A DNA stretch of 64,000 nucleotides from Geomesophilobacter sediminis (GCF_016458275.1 NZ_JAEMHM010000009.1:186001-250000), one strand, 5' to 3'; shown: positions 42,389 through 50,482, counted from the stretch's first letter. The notes: generated by a model from the letters alone, not told the origin. Translations and numbers: made by a program.

Positions 42389-43750
42389 ATGAAAATTCTT
42401 CTGATCCAACCCTACAGTTCTTCCCCGCTCATGGACCAGGTCTACCTCTTCGAACCCCTGGCGTTGGAATACCTGGGGGCTGGGGCGAAGCTGGACGGCC
42501 ACGAGGTAACCCTCATCGACGCCCGAATCGACCACGACATCGACGGGGCCATCAAGCGCTGCACTCCCGACGTGGTCGGCATCACCGGCTTCACCAGCCA
42601 TGTCAACATCGTCAAGGAGATCGCCCGTCGGGCGAAGGAGCTCGCCCCCGCCGCCAAGGTCATCGTCGGCGGCCACCATGCCACGGTCCGGCCGGAGGAC
42701 TTCAACGTCCCGGCGATCGACCTGGTGGTGATCGGGGAGGGGGTCTTCACCCTGCGCGAAGTCCTCGCCGCTCTTTCCGAAGGTCGGGAGCTTCTTTCCA
42801 TCCGGGGGTTGGCGATCCCGGCACCCGGGGGGATGACCTGCACCGCCCCGCGGGAGTACACGTTGCTCGACGAGCTCCCGGTTCCCGACCGAACCCTCAC
42901 GGCTGGCTACCGCGGCAACTACTTCAGCGAGTGGTTCAAGCCGCTCGCCTCGATCCGGACCTCGCTGGGATGCACCGCCCGCTGCAACTTCTGCGCGCTC
43001 TGGGCGATCACCGGCGGACGCTATCTGCGCCGGGAGGCCGAATCGGTCGTGGCCGAGCTGGCAACGATCGCCGAGGAGAACGTCTTTTTCTGCGACGACG
43101 AATCGATGTGCGACACCAAAAGGATGGATCGGCTGGCGGATCTGATCGAACAGGCGGGGATCCGGAAGAACTACTTCCTCTATGCACGGGTGGACACCAT
43201 CGTGCGGCATCCCGACCTCTTCGCCAAGTGGGCCCGGATCGGGCTCTCCCAGGTATTTGTCGGGATGGAGGACTTCTCCGACGTGCGGCTGGAGGCGATG
43301 AAGAAGGGGGTGACCGTCGCCCAGCAGGAGGAAGCGACGAAAATACTGGACCGGATCGGCGTAATGATGTACGCATCGTTCATGGTCGATCCGGACTACG
43401 GCAAGGAGGATTTTCTCGCCCTCAAGCAGTACGTCCGGAAACTCAAGCTGAAGTACGCGACCTTCACCGTCAAGACCCCGCTGCCGGGGACCGAGCTGCA
43501 CGAGTCGGTCAAGGACCGGCTTTTGTCCGAGACGCCGGAGCTGTACGACATGCTCCACGCGCTGGTGCCGACCCGGCTGCCGCTTCCCGAGTTTTACGAG
43601 GAGATGGCGCAGTTGTATGCCGGCGCGGTGCCGATCTACCGCTCCCTGCCGGTGCTGATCAAGTTCGGCCTGCACGGCATGCTGCTCAGGATCCGGCTCT
43701 TCGGCACCTTCCTGAAGCGGGTGCGGCAATTCCACCTGGAGTATTCATAA
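42389..43750 (+). CDS. B12-binding radical SAM protein
   Basis: 453 residues. An N-terminal cobalamin-binding fold (about 1-135: EPLALEYLGAGAKLDGHEVT, VVGITGFTSHVNIVKEIA, VIVGGHHATV) is followed by a radical SAM core whose cluster motif is GCTARCNFCALW (CxxxCxxC, about 195-206). Family members methylate or rearrange unactivated carbons, for example hopanoid or lipid methylases. The extended C-terminus (about 390-453) is hydrophobic/basic and may touch the membrane. GGAGG before the ATG at 42389. It ends four bases before the TetR start, so the two are cotranscribed. Substrate is unknown; a lipid target is a guess. Confidence 0.86.
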   Translation: MKILLIQPYSSSPLMDQVYLFEPLALEYLGAGAKLDGHEVTLIDARIDHDIDGAIKRCTPDVVGITGFTSHVNIVKEIARRAKELAPAAKVIVGGHHATVRPEDFNVPAIDLVVIGEGVFTLREVLAALSEGRELLSIRGLAIPAPGGMTCTAPREYTLLDELPVPDRTLTAGYRGNYFSEWFKPLASIRTSLGCTARCNFCALWAITGGRYLRREAESVVAELATIAEENVFFCDDESMCDTKRMDRLADLIEQAGIRKNYFLYARVDTIVRHPDLFAKWARIGLSQVFVGMEDFSDVRLEAMKKGVTVAQQEEATKILDRIGVMMYASFMVDPDYGKEDFLALKQYVRKLKLKYATFTVKTPLPGTELHESVKDRLLSETPELYDMLHALVPTRLPLPEFYEEMAQLYAGAVPIYRSLPVLIKFGLHGMLLRIRLFGTFLKRVRQFHLEYS

Positions 43751-43754
43751 CGGC

Positions 43755-44396
43755 ATGACCAAAGCGGAAAAGACCAAGGGACGGATCATCGAGGCCGCCA
43801 TCGAGCTCTTCAACGAAAAGGGGACCAAGGCGGTCACGACCAACCACATCGCGGCGCGGCTCGGCATCAGTCCGGGGAACCTCTATTACCATTTCCGGAA
43901 CAAGGAGGAGATCATCCGGGCCATCTTCGCCCAGATGCACGAGGTGGGTCTCGAGGAGTACCAGGAGGTCAATGCCGACGGCCCCGGATCGGCCGCTTCC
44001 ATGGAAGAGACCTTTCTGATGATCCAGCGCTTCAACTGGCGCTACCGCTTCTTCAAGCGGGAGCTGGCCGCCCTGGTGCAAAGCGACTCCGAGCTCAAGA
44101 CGCTTTTCGTCGCCTCGCACCGGCTGAACCTGGCCGTGGTACGCGGGGCGCTGGACCTGAGCATCCAGCAGGGATTTTTGAAGGATCTTCCCGCCGAGCA
44201 GCGCGACCTCCTGGCGGAGCAGATCTGGATGACCGCGCTTTTCTGGCTGAACTACCTGGAAATCGGCGGTGAGGATGTTAACGAAGCCACCCTCCAGCGG
44301 GGAAGCGCCATCCTGAGAAACATGATGTTCCCCTACCTTTCGGACAGCGCGCTTGGTGGGATATCAACCCCATCCTCACCCTGTCCCTCCCCTTGA
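43755..44396 (+). CDS. TetR-family regulator cotranscribed with the radical SAM gene
   Basis: 213 residues. The HTH is IIEAAIELFNEKGTKAVTTN then HIAARLGISPGNLYYHFRNK (about 11-51). The C-terminal domain has hydrophobic helices (SMEETFLMIQRFNWRYRFFK), as in TetR proteins that sense lipid-like ligands. It starts four bases after the radical-SAM stop; there is no good own promoter. It likely represses the operon through the dyad at 42359. The last 11 residues (ISTPSSPCPSP) are encoded by a dispersed repeat, so the native C-terminus has probably been replaced. Confidence 0.87.
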   Translation: MTKAEKTKGRIIEAAIELFNEKGTKAVTTNHIAARLGISPGNLYYHFRNKEEIIRAIFAQMHEVGLEEYQEVNADGPGSAASMEETFLMIQRFNWRYRFFKRELAALVQSDSELKTLFVASHRLNLAVVRGALDLSIQQGFLKDLPAEQRDLLAEQIWMTALFWLNYLEIGGEDVNEATLQRGSAILRNMMFPYLSDSALGGISTPSSPCPSP

Positions 44397-44525
44397 AGGG
44401 GAGGGGACGCCGGGCAGCTCTCTTATCCTCGAAGGGGCGTCCAGGCAGCTCTCGTATCCTTGAAGGGGAAGCGTCCGCAACTTTCTTCCCCCTGTAGGGG
44501 AGGGAACGTCCGGGCACCTGCCTAC
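44369..44525. repeat. Dispersed repeat C followed by degenerate tandem array
   Basis: CCCCATCCTCACCCTGTCC(C) leads into imperfect tandem units of 30-40 bases: CTTGAAGGGGAGGGGACG..., CTCGAAGGGGCGTCC..., CTTGAAGGGGAAGCGTCC..., CTGTAGGGGAGGGAACGTCC. The first part lies inside the TetR coding sequence. Confidence 0.65.
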
Positions 44526-44528
44526 CCT

Positions 44529-44582
44529 GTAGGAGCCGTTGTTCCTGTCGCGAAGCAGCGTCGATCGCGGCAGGAATTCCCC
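44529..44582 (+). repeat. TGTAGGAGC..CTGTCGCGA dispersed repeat
   Basis: TGTAGGAGCCGTTGTTCCTG then TCGCGAAGCAGCGTCGATCG and CGGCAGGA. Related to 7928-7973. Directly continues the tandem array. Confidence 0.5.
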
Positions 44583-44675
44583 TTCCTTCCGTATCGGCAA
44601 TAATCTCTCTGCCCCCATACATTTATCCAAAACTGTCCCTACCTATGGTTCCAGAAATATCCTATCGTAGCACTA

Positions 44676-46070
44676 TCACAGGATCGCCTCGGCAAGCAGG
44701 GCCATTCCCGCATCGAGCTCTCCAGGCGTCAGGGCGCCGAAGCCCAGGAGCAGGTTTCCGGTCTGCCGGTCACCCGAAGCGCAGGTGTCGGAGAAGGGGA
44801 AAAGGTGAATCCCTCGCTCCGCAGCGCGGCTGATGAGCGCCGTTTCGTCCCGGTGCGATGATTCCAGATGCAGTACCACGTGGAGCCCGGCCCCCTGCCC
44901 GATCACTCTTGCCGCGCCCCCGAAATGCCGCTCGATGCTCTGCAGCATGGCCTCGTGTTTTCTCCGGTAGATGTTGCGCATTCGGCGCACGTGGCGCTCC
45001 CAGTGTCCCAACTCCATGAACCGGGCAAGGCTCAACTGGTCCAGCACCGAAACCGGCGATACGTACTCCCGGAACCGCTCGGCGTAGCGAGCGCGGAGGG
45101 AGGGGGGCAGCACCAGGTAACTGATCCGCAGAGCCGGCGAGAGGATCTTGGAGAAGGTCCCCAGGTAAATGACGTTGGCTTCGGGCCGCAGCCCCTGCAG
45201 CGAGGTGATCGGCTTCCCCTGGTAGCGCAGCTCGCTGTCGTAGTCGTCTTCGATGATGAAGTTGCTCTTGCCCGCCCATTCGATCAGCTTCAGCCGGTTG
45301 CCGATCGGCATGACCTGTCCCATGGGGAGCTGGTGGGAAGGGGTGACATAGGCCAGGGTGCAGCTCGTGGCGCCGAGTCCTTCCACCTCGAGCCCCTGGG
45401 GCCCAACCGGTACCGGGATGACGTTGAAGGAGTGGTTCCGGAAGACCGCCCGGGCCAGGTGGAAACCGGGGTCTTCCACGGCCACCGACTGGTGATCGGC
45501 CCGGAGAACCTGGGCGACGATATCGAGAGCGTTCTGCAGGCCGCTGCAGATCACGATCTGCCCGGCGTCGCAGATCACTCCGCGGGAATGCTCCAGGTAG
45601 CGGCGCAGTTGGAGGCGCAGGCTCAACTCTCCTGCCGGGTCCGACGGATAGTGGGACAACTCCCGGGCGTGCCGGCTCAGGCATTCCACGAAGCACTGCC
45701 GCCACAGTCGGGCCGGAAAGGAATCCGGGTCGAGCCCGGCGGGATGGAAATCGTAACGGTAACGGGGCTCCGACACGGCCGTTTCCGGCACCGCCGCCGC
45801 GGGGCGCGCCGCTCCCGAGCCCGCCGCCTCGAAATCGAGCGGCGCCACGAAGTACCCGCTGCGCGGCCGGGTGTACAGGTAGCCTTCCGCATAGAGCTCC
45901 AGGTAAGCCCCTTCCACCGTGTTCCGGCTCACCGAAAGCTCGCCGGCCAACTCCCGCACCGAGGGGAGCTTGCCATGCGCCGGGAGTTTCCCCTGGAGCA
46001 CCGCTTCGCGGATCTGATCGTAGAGTTGCTGGTAGAGGGGAACGGGAAGAGCGGGATTGAGTGAGAACAT
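44676..46070 (-). CDS. MocR/PdxR-type regulator (GntR HTH fused to PLP aminotransferase fold)
   Basis: 464 residues. N-terminal GntR winged helix (about 10-75: LYQQLYDQIREAVLQGKLPA, LPSVRELAGELSVSRNTVEG) and a class I aminotransferase-like domain (about 110-460). The PLP-binding Lys is in YLGTFSKILSPALRISY, and the DDYDSELRY motif is intact. MocR regulators bind PLP as an effector and often control pyridoxal metabolism or amino-acid genes. The ATG at 46070 follows GAGAGG. It is divergent from a PNPOx-like flavoprotein gene, its probable target. Confidence 0.88.
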   Translation of the reverse strand: MFSLNPALPVPLYQQLYDQIREAVLQGKLPAHGKLPSVRELAGELSVSRNTVEGAYLELYAEGYLYTRPRSGYFVAPLDFEAAGSGAARPAAAVPETAVSEPRYRYDFHPAGLDPDSFPARLWRQCFVECLSRHARELSHYPSDPAGELSLRLQLRRYLEHSRGVICDAGQIVICSGLQNALDIVAQVLRADHQSVAVEDPGFHLARAVFRNHSFNVIPVPVGPQGLEVEGLGATSCTLAYVTPSHQLPMGQVMPIGNRLKLIEWAGKSNFIIEDDYDSELRYQGKPITSLQGLRPEANVIYLGTFSKILSPALRISYLVLPPSLRARYAERFREYVSPVSVLDQLSLARFMELGHWERHVRRMRNIYRRKHEAMLQSIERHFGGAARVIGQGAGLHVVLHLESSHRDETALISRAAERGIHLFPFSDTCASGDRQTGNLLLGFGALTPGELDAGMALLAEAIL

Positions 46071-46234
46071 GCGGCCTCTCGGTAAAGGTTGGGGGTAGGG
46101 GGACAGGCACCTGCGGAGTTCGTGCCCCGGCATGCGGCAGGAAGTGTATGATCAGAGGGAAACGAGGTCAAACCAAAAGTAACACTGTCTGACACAGCGA
46201 TATCCCAGACGGTAGATCACAAAACGGAGGAAAG

Positions 46235-46606
46235 ATGATTCCGGAGAAACTCTTAGAAGTATTGAAGCACGATGGTGTCGTGGCGATCGCCACGCAGGGA
46301 ACCGACGGACCGCACCTGGTGAACACCTGGAACAGCTACGTCCGGTTCACCGACGACGGGAGGATGCTCATCCCGGCTGGGTACATGAACCAGACCGAGG
46401 CCAACATCGCCGCCGACAACAAGGTGGTCATTACCTGCGGCAGCAGCAAGGTCGCCGGGAACCTTGGACCGGGAACCGGCTTTTTGATCAAGGGGACCGC
46501 CGAGTTCATCTCCACCGGCCCCGATTTCGAGAGCATGAAGACGAAATACCCGTGGGCGCGGGCAGCGTTGTCGGTTACCATCACCTCCGCCACCCAGACC
46601 CTTTAA
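46235..46606 (+). CDS. Pyridoxamine 5'-phosphate oxidase-like flavin-binding protein
   Basis: 123 residues, a small split-barrel: LKHDGVVAIATQGTDGPHLV, then NTWNSYVRFTDDGRMLIPAG and VVITCGSSKVAGNLGPGTGF. Such short family members bind FMN or F420; many are not true PdxH. Divergence from a PLP-sensing MocR gene suggests a link to vitamin B6 or to reductive flavin chemistry. GGAGG before the ATG at 46235. Followed by repeats and a bidirectional terminator. Confidence 0.8.
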   Translation: MIPEKLLEVLKHDGVVAIATQGTDGPHLVNTWNSYVRFTDDGRMLIPAGYMNQTEANIAADNKVVITCGSSKVAGNLGPGTGFLIKGTAEFISTGPDFESMKTKYPWARAALSVTITSATQTL

Positions 46607-46638
46607 ATGGGGGTGGCGTAGCCGGTGTGAGTATCCCT

Positions 46639-46684
46639 GTGGGAGCGCCTTTCCAGGCGCGATTGCGGTCACCGCCTTTAAGGC
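46639..46684 (+). repeat. Dispersed repeat A, longest clean copy
   Basis: TGTGGGAGCGCCTTTCCAGG, CGCGATTGCGGTCACCGCC, TTTAAGGC. Adjoins repeat B. Confidence 0.7.
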
Positions 46685-46690
46685 AGTGGT

Positions 46691-46734
46691 TTGAAGTCCC
46701 CCTTTGTCAAAGGGGGGATCAAAGGACGGACCTC
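46691..46734. repeat. Dispersed repeat B copy, inverted
   Basis: TTGAAGTCCCCCTTTGTCAA then AGGGGGGATCAAAGGACGGACC, the reverse of the copy at 3743. Confidence 0.7.
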
Positions 46735-46737
46735 CTT

Positions 46738-46781
46738 GAAAAAAGGGGGGCCGGCATCTTGGTGAGCCGGCCCCCTTTTTT
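46738..46781. terminator. Bidirectional intrinsic terminator
   Basis: AAAAAAGGGGGGCCGGC...GCCGGCCCCCTTTTTT between the convergent flavoprotein and ferritin-like genes. Confidence 0.9.
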
Positions 46782-46805
46782 GCTCCTCTTGCCGCTGTAG
46801 CGGCC

Positions 46806-47294
46806 CTACTCCCTTACAAAGGTGTCCATGTCGGATTCGTCCACCATCGCCATGATCCGGGAATATTCCGATTCGATGGTGAGGTAGTGGTTGTGGGTCT
46901 CCCGCGCATTGATCTCGAAAACCTCGCGGATCTTGGCATCGGTGATCTTCGCGGCCGTCTCGGTGAGCGTCTTCTCCAGGTTGGCTTCCTTCTCCAGGGC
47001 CGCTTCCAGAGCCTTCTTCTCGGTGAAATCCGGGCCGATCACCTTCTTGATCGACTTGATCCAGACCGACTCGTGTTCCGGCGGCGCCGCCATGAACTGG
47101 TCGAAGGACTTGATGTCGTCACCGGTGTAGGCCTTGAAGAAATGCGATGCGTGCTCCCGTTCTTCCCGGGCGAGTTGCTCGAAAATCCGCTTGGCATCCT
47201 TATCTTTCATCTCTTTGGCACCAAGCTCGTAGAAATTCATGGCGTTTTTCTCAGTCTGAATGGCCTGCCTGATTGCTTCCTGGATGTCCTTCAT
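46806..47294 (-). CDS. Ferritin-like (rubrerythrin-type) protein without rubredoxin domain
   Basis: 162 residues forming a four-helix bundle. Di-iron ligands are expected in AIQTEKNAMNFYELGAKEM (Glu15), EQLAREEREHASHF (Glu46, His49), LEAALEKEANLEKTL (Glu104) and EINARETHNHYLTIE (Glu/His). The C-terminal rubredoxin Cys4 of rubrerythrins is absent, so it belongs to the rubredoxin-less 'ferritin-like domain' group seen in anaerobes. It probably removes peroxide or handles iron in the cytoplasm. The ATG at 47294 follows GGAGG. Confidence 0.85.
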   Translation of the reverse strand: MKDIQEAIRQAIQTEKNAMNFYELGAKEMKDKDAKRIFEQLAREEREHASHFFKAYTGDDIKSFDQFMAAPPEHESVWIKSIKKVIGPDFTEKKALEAALEKEANLEKTLTETAAKITDAKIREVFEINARETHNHYLTIESEYSRIMAMVDESDMDTFVRE

Positions 47295-47570
47295 ACATAC
47301 CTCCTTGTGCTGGCGCCGGTAGGAAAAGCTAATTTCATTATAAAAGTGGCGCCCCCCTTGTCAACAAGCCCCTCCTCCGGCCATTACTACTGACTCAGGC
47401 ATGGTCCCTAAGACAGGAGGCGCTCAGCTAACAGTGTGCAGCGCCTGGAATCCGCCCCCAAAGAGTGATCCAACGAAGGCCAAACTGTCGAAATTCCGAC
47501 ACTTTTTTGTCTTGATTTGGTGCAGAACCTCTGGTAGCTTGGCGGCAATTTGCTCCATCAGGAGAGAGCC

Positions 47571-47822
47571 ATGCGGTTGACGATAGCACTTGACGACAGC
47601 GAAGTGGAAATTGTCAGCGGGAGCCACATCTTCGTATCCAACGCGTACCTCGATGAGTATTACGAGTGGGACGAAGTCACCGAGCCCCTGTTAGCCGATG
47701 CCGTCCAGCGCGCCGAGGACCTCCTCATGACCTTCAAAGCCCGGCAACAGCAAGCGGCCTCCGGTACCGACGCCAACCGGGGCGACCGCCCCATCCTCCC
47801 CACCGTCACGGCCTGGTATTGA
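47571..47822 (+). CDS. Small acidic hypothetical protein
   Basis: 83 residues. MRLTIALDDSEVEIVSGSHI starts a compact, acidic protein with a DEYYEWDEVTEPLL stretch. No Cys, signal peptide or membrane helix, so cytoplasmic. CAGGAGAG before the ATG at 47571. Unrecognised. A strong terminator follows. Confidence 0.6.
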   Translation: MRLTIALDDSEVEIVSGSHIFVSNAYLDEYYEWDEVTEPLLADAVQRAEDLLMTFKARQQQAASGTDANRGDRPILPTVTAWY

Positions 47823-47841
47823 TCAGCCCAACTTGCTGCAG

Positions 47842-47892
47842 AAAAAAAGGGGACCAGCTACTGCCAGTCAAGCGGAGCCGGTCCCCTTTTTC
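47842..47892. terminator. Bidirectional intrinsic terminator
   Basis: AAAAAGGGGACCAGCT...AGCCGGTCCCCTTTTT between convergent genes. Confidence 0.88.
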
Positions 47893-47924
47893 CGTTGCGG
47901 CGCAAAGGCGCCGGATCAGAGCGT

Positions 47925-48425
47925 TCAGTGGCGATGGTGCAGCCGGAGCCCAAAGATTCCCCGCTCTTCGGCAGCCGTCTCGGCGGTGGGCGCCTCTACC
48001 GGGGCCACACCGACGCCATGGACGTAGACCATCTCGCCGCCAAGCCATCCGGAGACAGCCAGAATAACCACGCTGCAGACCGACAGTATTACCGGCCCCA
48101 TCGGGACCGGCCCGACGTTGCGCCGCCACAGGAAGTTCAGCACGTATGCCGTGACCAGGGCAAGGTTGATCGCCATGTGCCACAGACCGATCGTCTTGGC
48201 CCGGGACGGCGGCAGGGTGTACAGATCGATCAGGCCGGGAAGAGCGGCGAGCAGCGCTCCGATCACCCCTCCGCCTATGCTTATGAACGCGACGATGCTC
48301 CAGAGCGGGTTGCCGGTGCCGCGAAAAATGAAGTCACACACCAGGGAGAACACCCAAAGGCCTATCGGCAAGGGCACCAGCATGGGATGAATCGGGTGCC
48401 GTGCCACACTGACTTTACTGATCAT
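47925..48425 (-). CDS. DUF2231 membrane protein
   Basis: 166 residues with about four helices (about 15-35, 42-65, 80-98, 110-130). The N-terminal ARHPIHPMLVPLPIGLWVF is the DUF2231 signature, whose His pair may coordinate haem or metal. The C-terminal 30 residues are Pro/Ala/Glu-rich and end in HHRH. Inner membrane; role unknown. A GGAGGAG lies just before the ATG at 48425. Confidence 0.82.
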   Translation of the reverse strand: MISKVSVARHPIHPMLVPLPIGLWVFSLVCDFIFRGTGNPLWSIVAFISIGGGVIGALLAALPGLIDLYTLPPSRAKTIGLWHMAINLALVTAYVLNFLWRRNVGPVPMGPVILSVCSVVILAVSGWLGGEMVYVHGVGVAPVEAPTAETAAEERGIFGLRLHHRH

Positions 48426-48748
48426 TGACTCCTCCTTCCCTTCGTAAAATCTCCTCTTTCTGCCATGTTACACGTGCGACCCAGCATAAATCAATTCCAA
48501 TAAAAACAGTTGAACCGGTTGGATAACAAGGTAGGTGCCCACCACCTGTGGGAGCGCCTTTCCCGGAGCGATCCGCCGGAGGCGGTGGCCGCGTTTGCGG
48601 TTAATCGCGCCAGGAACAGCGCTCTCCCGGAAAAACGGCACACGGCTTCCTACGAAAACGACACCCCATTCAATGATGGTGTGCTTTGGGTTTATACTTA
48701 GGATTAAACGTAGCAGTACCACCGGAGTCGTGGAAAAGGAAGGTCGCC
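48426..48748. other. Gene-free stretch with repeat A copy
   Basis: Divergent region between DUF2231 and DUF3135-like genes. Holds repeat A (48547-48628) and nothing else recognisable. Confidence 0.5.
48547..48628 (+). repeat. Dispersed repeat A, extended diverged copy
   Basis: TGTGGGAGCGCCTTTCCCGG, AGCGATCCGCCGGAGGCGGT, GGCCGCGTTTGCGGTTAATC, GCGCCAGGAACAGCGCTCTC. The whole unit is an imperfect inverted repeat of about 80 bases. Confidence 0.65.
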
Positions 48749-49111
48749 ATGGACACTCTGACCAAGAAGGAATTCGATAGTTATTCGCCGGACGAATTGA
48801 GCGAGTTGTATCGGACCGATCCCCGGCGTTTTCGTGAACTTGCCGATGAGGCGATAGACCAGGCATGTGTCGGCCGCACCGATGCAGAGTCGATCAAACT
48901 CCGTCAAATGCAATGGCGTGTGGAGGGGCTGCTCCGTAAAGGGAAAAGTCCGCTGGAGAGACTGCGCATCATGGAGGGCATCTTCTATTCCGAGGTGTTC
49001 GGGGACGAAGGAGACCTCTCGCAACTGGTCTACAACTGGGAGAAAGTGATGCGCATGTTCGAGGGCGCTCCAAAGCCCGCGAAGAGAGCCTGCCTCTACG
49101 CGGTAAAGTGA
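48749..49111 (+). CDS. DUF3135-like protein
   Basis: 120 residues, helical: SPDELSELYRTDPRRFRELA, ESIKLRQMQWRVEGLLRKGK then SPLERLRIMEGIFYSEVFG. This resembles DUF3135 (small proteobacterial proteins with a DPxxFE start and LQ-x-x-ID-x-x-R repeat). Cytoplasmic, function unknown. AAAGGAAGG before the ATG at 48749. A hairpin terminator follows. Confidence 0.65.
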   Translation: MDTLTKKEFDSYSPDELSELYRTDPRRFRELADEAIDQACVGRTDAESIKLRQMQWRVEGLLRKGKSPLERLRIMEGIFYSEVFGDEGDLSQLVYNWEKVMRMFEGAPKPAKRACLYAVK

Positions 49112-49131
49112 GGCTCACCTGCATCAGAACC

Positions 49132-49172
49132 AACGGCCGAACGGGGCTTTCCCCGCTCGGCCGTTTGCTTTC
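49132..49172 (+). terminator. Intrinsic terminator
   Basis: AACGGCCGAACGGGG-CTTT-CCCCGCTCGGCCGTT hairpin, then TGCTTT. Confidence 0.8.
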
Positions 49173-49456
49173 CTGCGCTACGTTTGGCCAATTCCAGGAA
49201 CCTTCAGAACAGATTCGTTTCTGATCTAATAGAACCACTGCAGGATTTTTGTAGGACTTTTACTACAAAATTAATGATTGAACAATATATTCTCAGTGCC
49301 TATAATGCGCCATTCGAATAACAGTATGCTCCTTACTGTCATAAAAGTGTGACATTTACGGTATTACCATTCCGTTACTCTTTTATTTTTTGTACAAACA
49401 ATTGATTTTTTCGGTATTTGCCTGAAAAGGCAAAATTTCACTGTAAGGAGTTGCGG
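49173..49456 (+). other. AT-rich leader/promoter region of the CsgG-like gene
   Basis: Markedly AT-rich compared with its surroundings, especially 49240-49440. No open frame. Contains the hairpin at 49417. Confidence 0.5.
49417..49434 (+). promoter_or_regulatory. GNRA-type hairpin in leader of CsgG-like gene
   Basis: TTTGCCT-GAAA-AGGCAAA: perfect seven-base arms with a GAAA tetraloop, ten bases before the ribosome site AAGGAG. Could affect translation or mRNA stability. Confidence 0.5.
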
Positions 49457-50482
49457 ATGTTCAAAAAGATTGTTGCATCATGTTGTGTAGCGTTGTTTAT
49501 GTCTGGGTGTGCCAGTGGCATCAAACTGTCCAATTACAAGGAACTTGATTGCGACAAAAAAGAGTGCGAGGTCCAGCCCCCCGACTACATTCTCAACAAA
49601 AAGAAGCCGAAGGTTGCCATTCTTCAAATGGCCGACGTCACGGAATATCAGGGGAAGCTGTCCGAGCCGGGAACCGAGTCGCTCACCCAGTCGATCACCG
49701 GCGGAACCGGACTCGAGGTTGTTGAAAGGTCGCAGGTCAAAAGGCTTTTTGAGGAATACAAGTTCAAATCGGAGCTTTCCGGTGAGGTTGATCCCTCGGC
49801 ATTCAGCAAACTGGTAAAGGATGTGGACTTCGTCATCCTGGGGTCCATCCCGACGGCGTCGGTAGGCGCCAAATTCTCTGAAGCGAGTTCCTACACGGAC
49901 AAGAAAGGTAAATCCCACTACATCGCCCCTTCCTGCACGGTATCTGCTGAGGCGGTGGTCAATGTCCGGGCGGTATCCACCACCAACGGCACCATCTACA
50001 AAGTCTTTGAACCGTTCAAAGGAAGAGTGTCCGGCAGCTCCGAGGTCAGAAGCTCCTCCGAGTGCCGGGTGAAAGACCCCCTGCAGTTGGTGCTTCAGGC
50101 GGTGAATAACTCCATCGAGAAGGCAAAGGACAGCTTCATAGACGCCTTCCCCAACTTCGGCTACGCCGCCAAGACGATGACCAACCCGCAAAACCAGAAA
50201 GATCGTATCGCGGTGATCACCCTGGGGCGTAACGACGGGTTAAAGGCCGGCGACAAGGTTGTGCTGGCCAAGTACGTGAAAAGCTACGACCGGATCAAGA
50301 AATCCAACTCGCTCTCCATTCAGGACGTCGGCGAAGTTAAGATCAGCGAAACCGGGCTGGCCGATGAGCAGAGCTACGTTCAGATCCCGGAAGAAGTCGC
50401 CGATGACGTCACCGTGGGCTACATCGTCAAGACCAAGGCGGACCGCAGTCTTTTCAAGAAATTCGGCAACCTCCTGAAGTAA
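49457..50482 (+). CDS. CsgG-like lipoprotein
   Basis: 341 residues. The lipobox is FMSGC (Cys about residue 17). The first 200 residues resemble CsgG/HfaB: PKVAILQMADVTEYQGKLSE, GTGLEVVERSQVKRLFEEYK, VDFVILGSIPTASVGAKF and VRAVSTTNGTIYKVFEPFKG. CsgG forms the outer-membrane curli-secretion pore; HfaB is a holdfast-anchor relative. The C-terminal 110 residues (RIAVITLGRNDGLKAGDKVV) form an extra beta-rich domain as in flagellar-assembly T-like proteins. No csg gene is nearby. AAGGAG before the ATG at 49457. Solitary, terminator follows. Confidence 0.75.
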   Translation: MFKKIVASCCVALFMSGCASGIKLSNYKELDCDKKECEVQPPDYILNKKKPKVAILQMADVTEYQGKLSEPGTESLTQSITGGTGLEVVERSQVKRLFEEYKFKSELSGEVDPSAFSKLVKDVDFVILGSIPTASVGAKFSEASSYTDKKGKSHYIAPSCTVSAEAVVNVRAVSTTNGTIYKVFEPFKGRVSGSSEVRSSSECRVKDPLQLVLQAVNNSIEKAKDSFIDAFPNFGYAAKTMTNPQNQKDRIAVITLGRNDGLKAGDKVVLAKYVKSYDRIKKSNSLSIQDVGEVKISETGLADEQSYVQIPEEVADDVTVGYIVKTKADRSLFKKFGNLLK

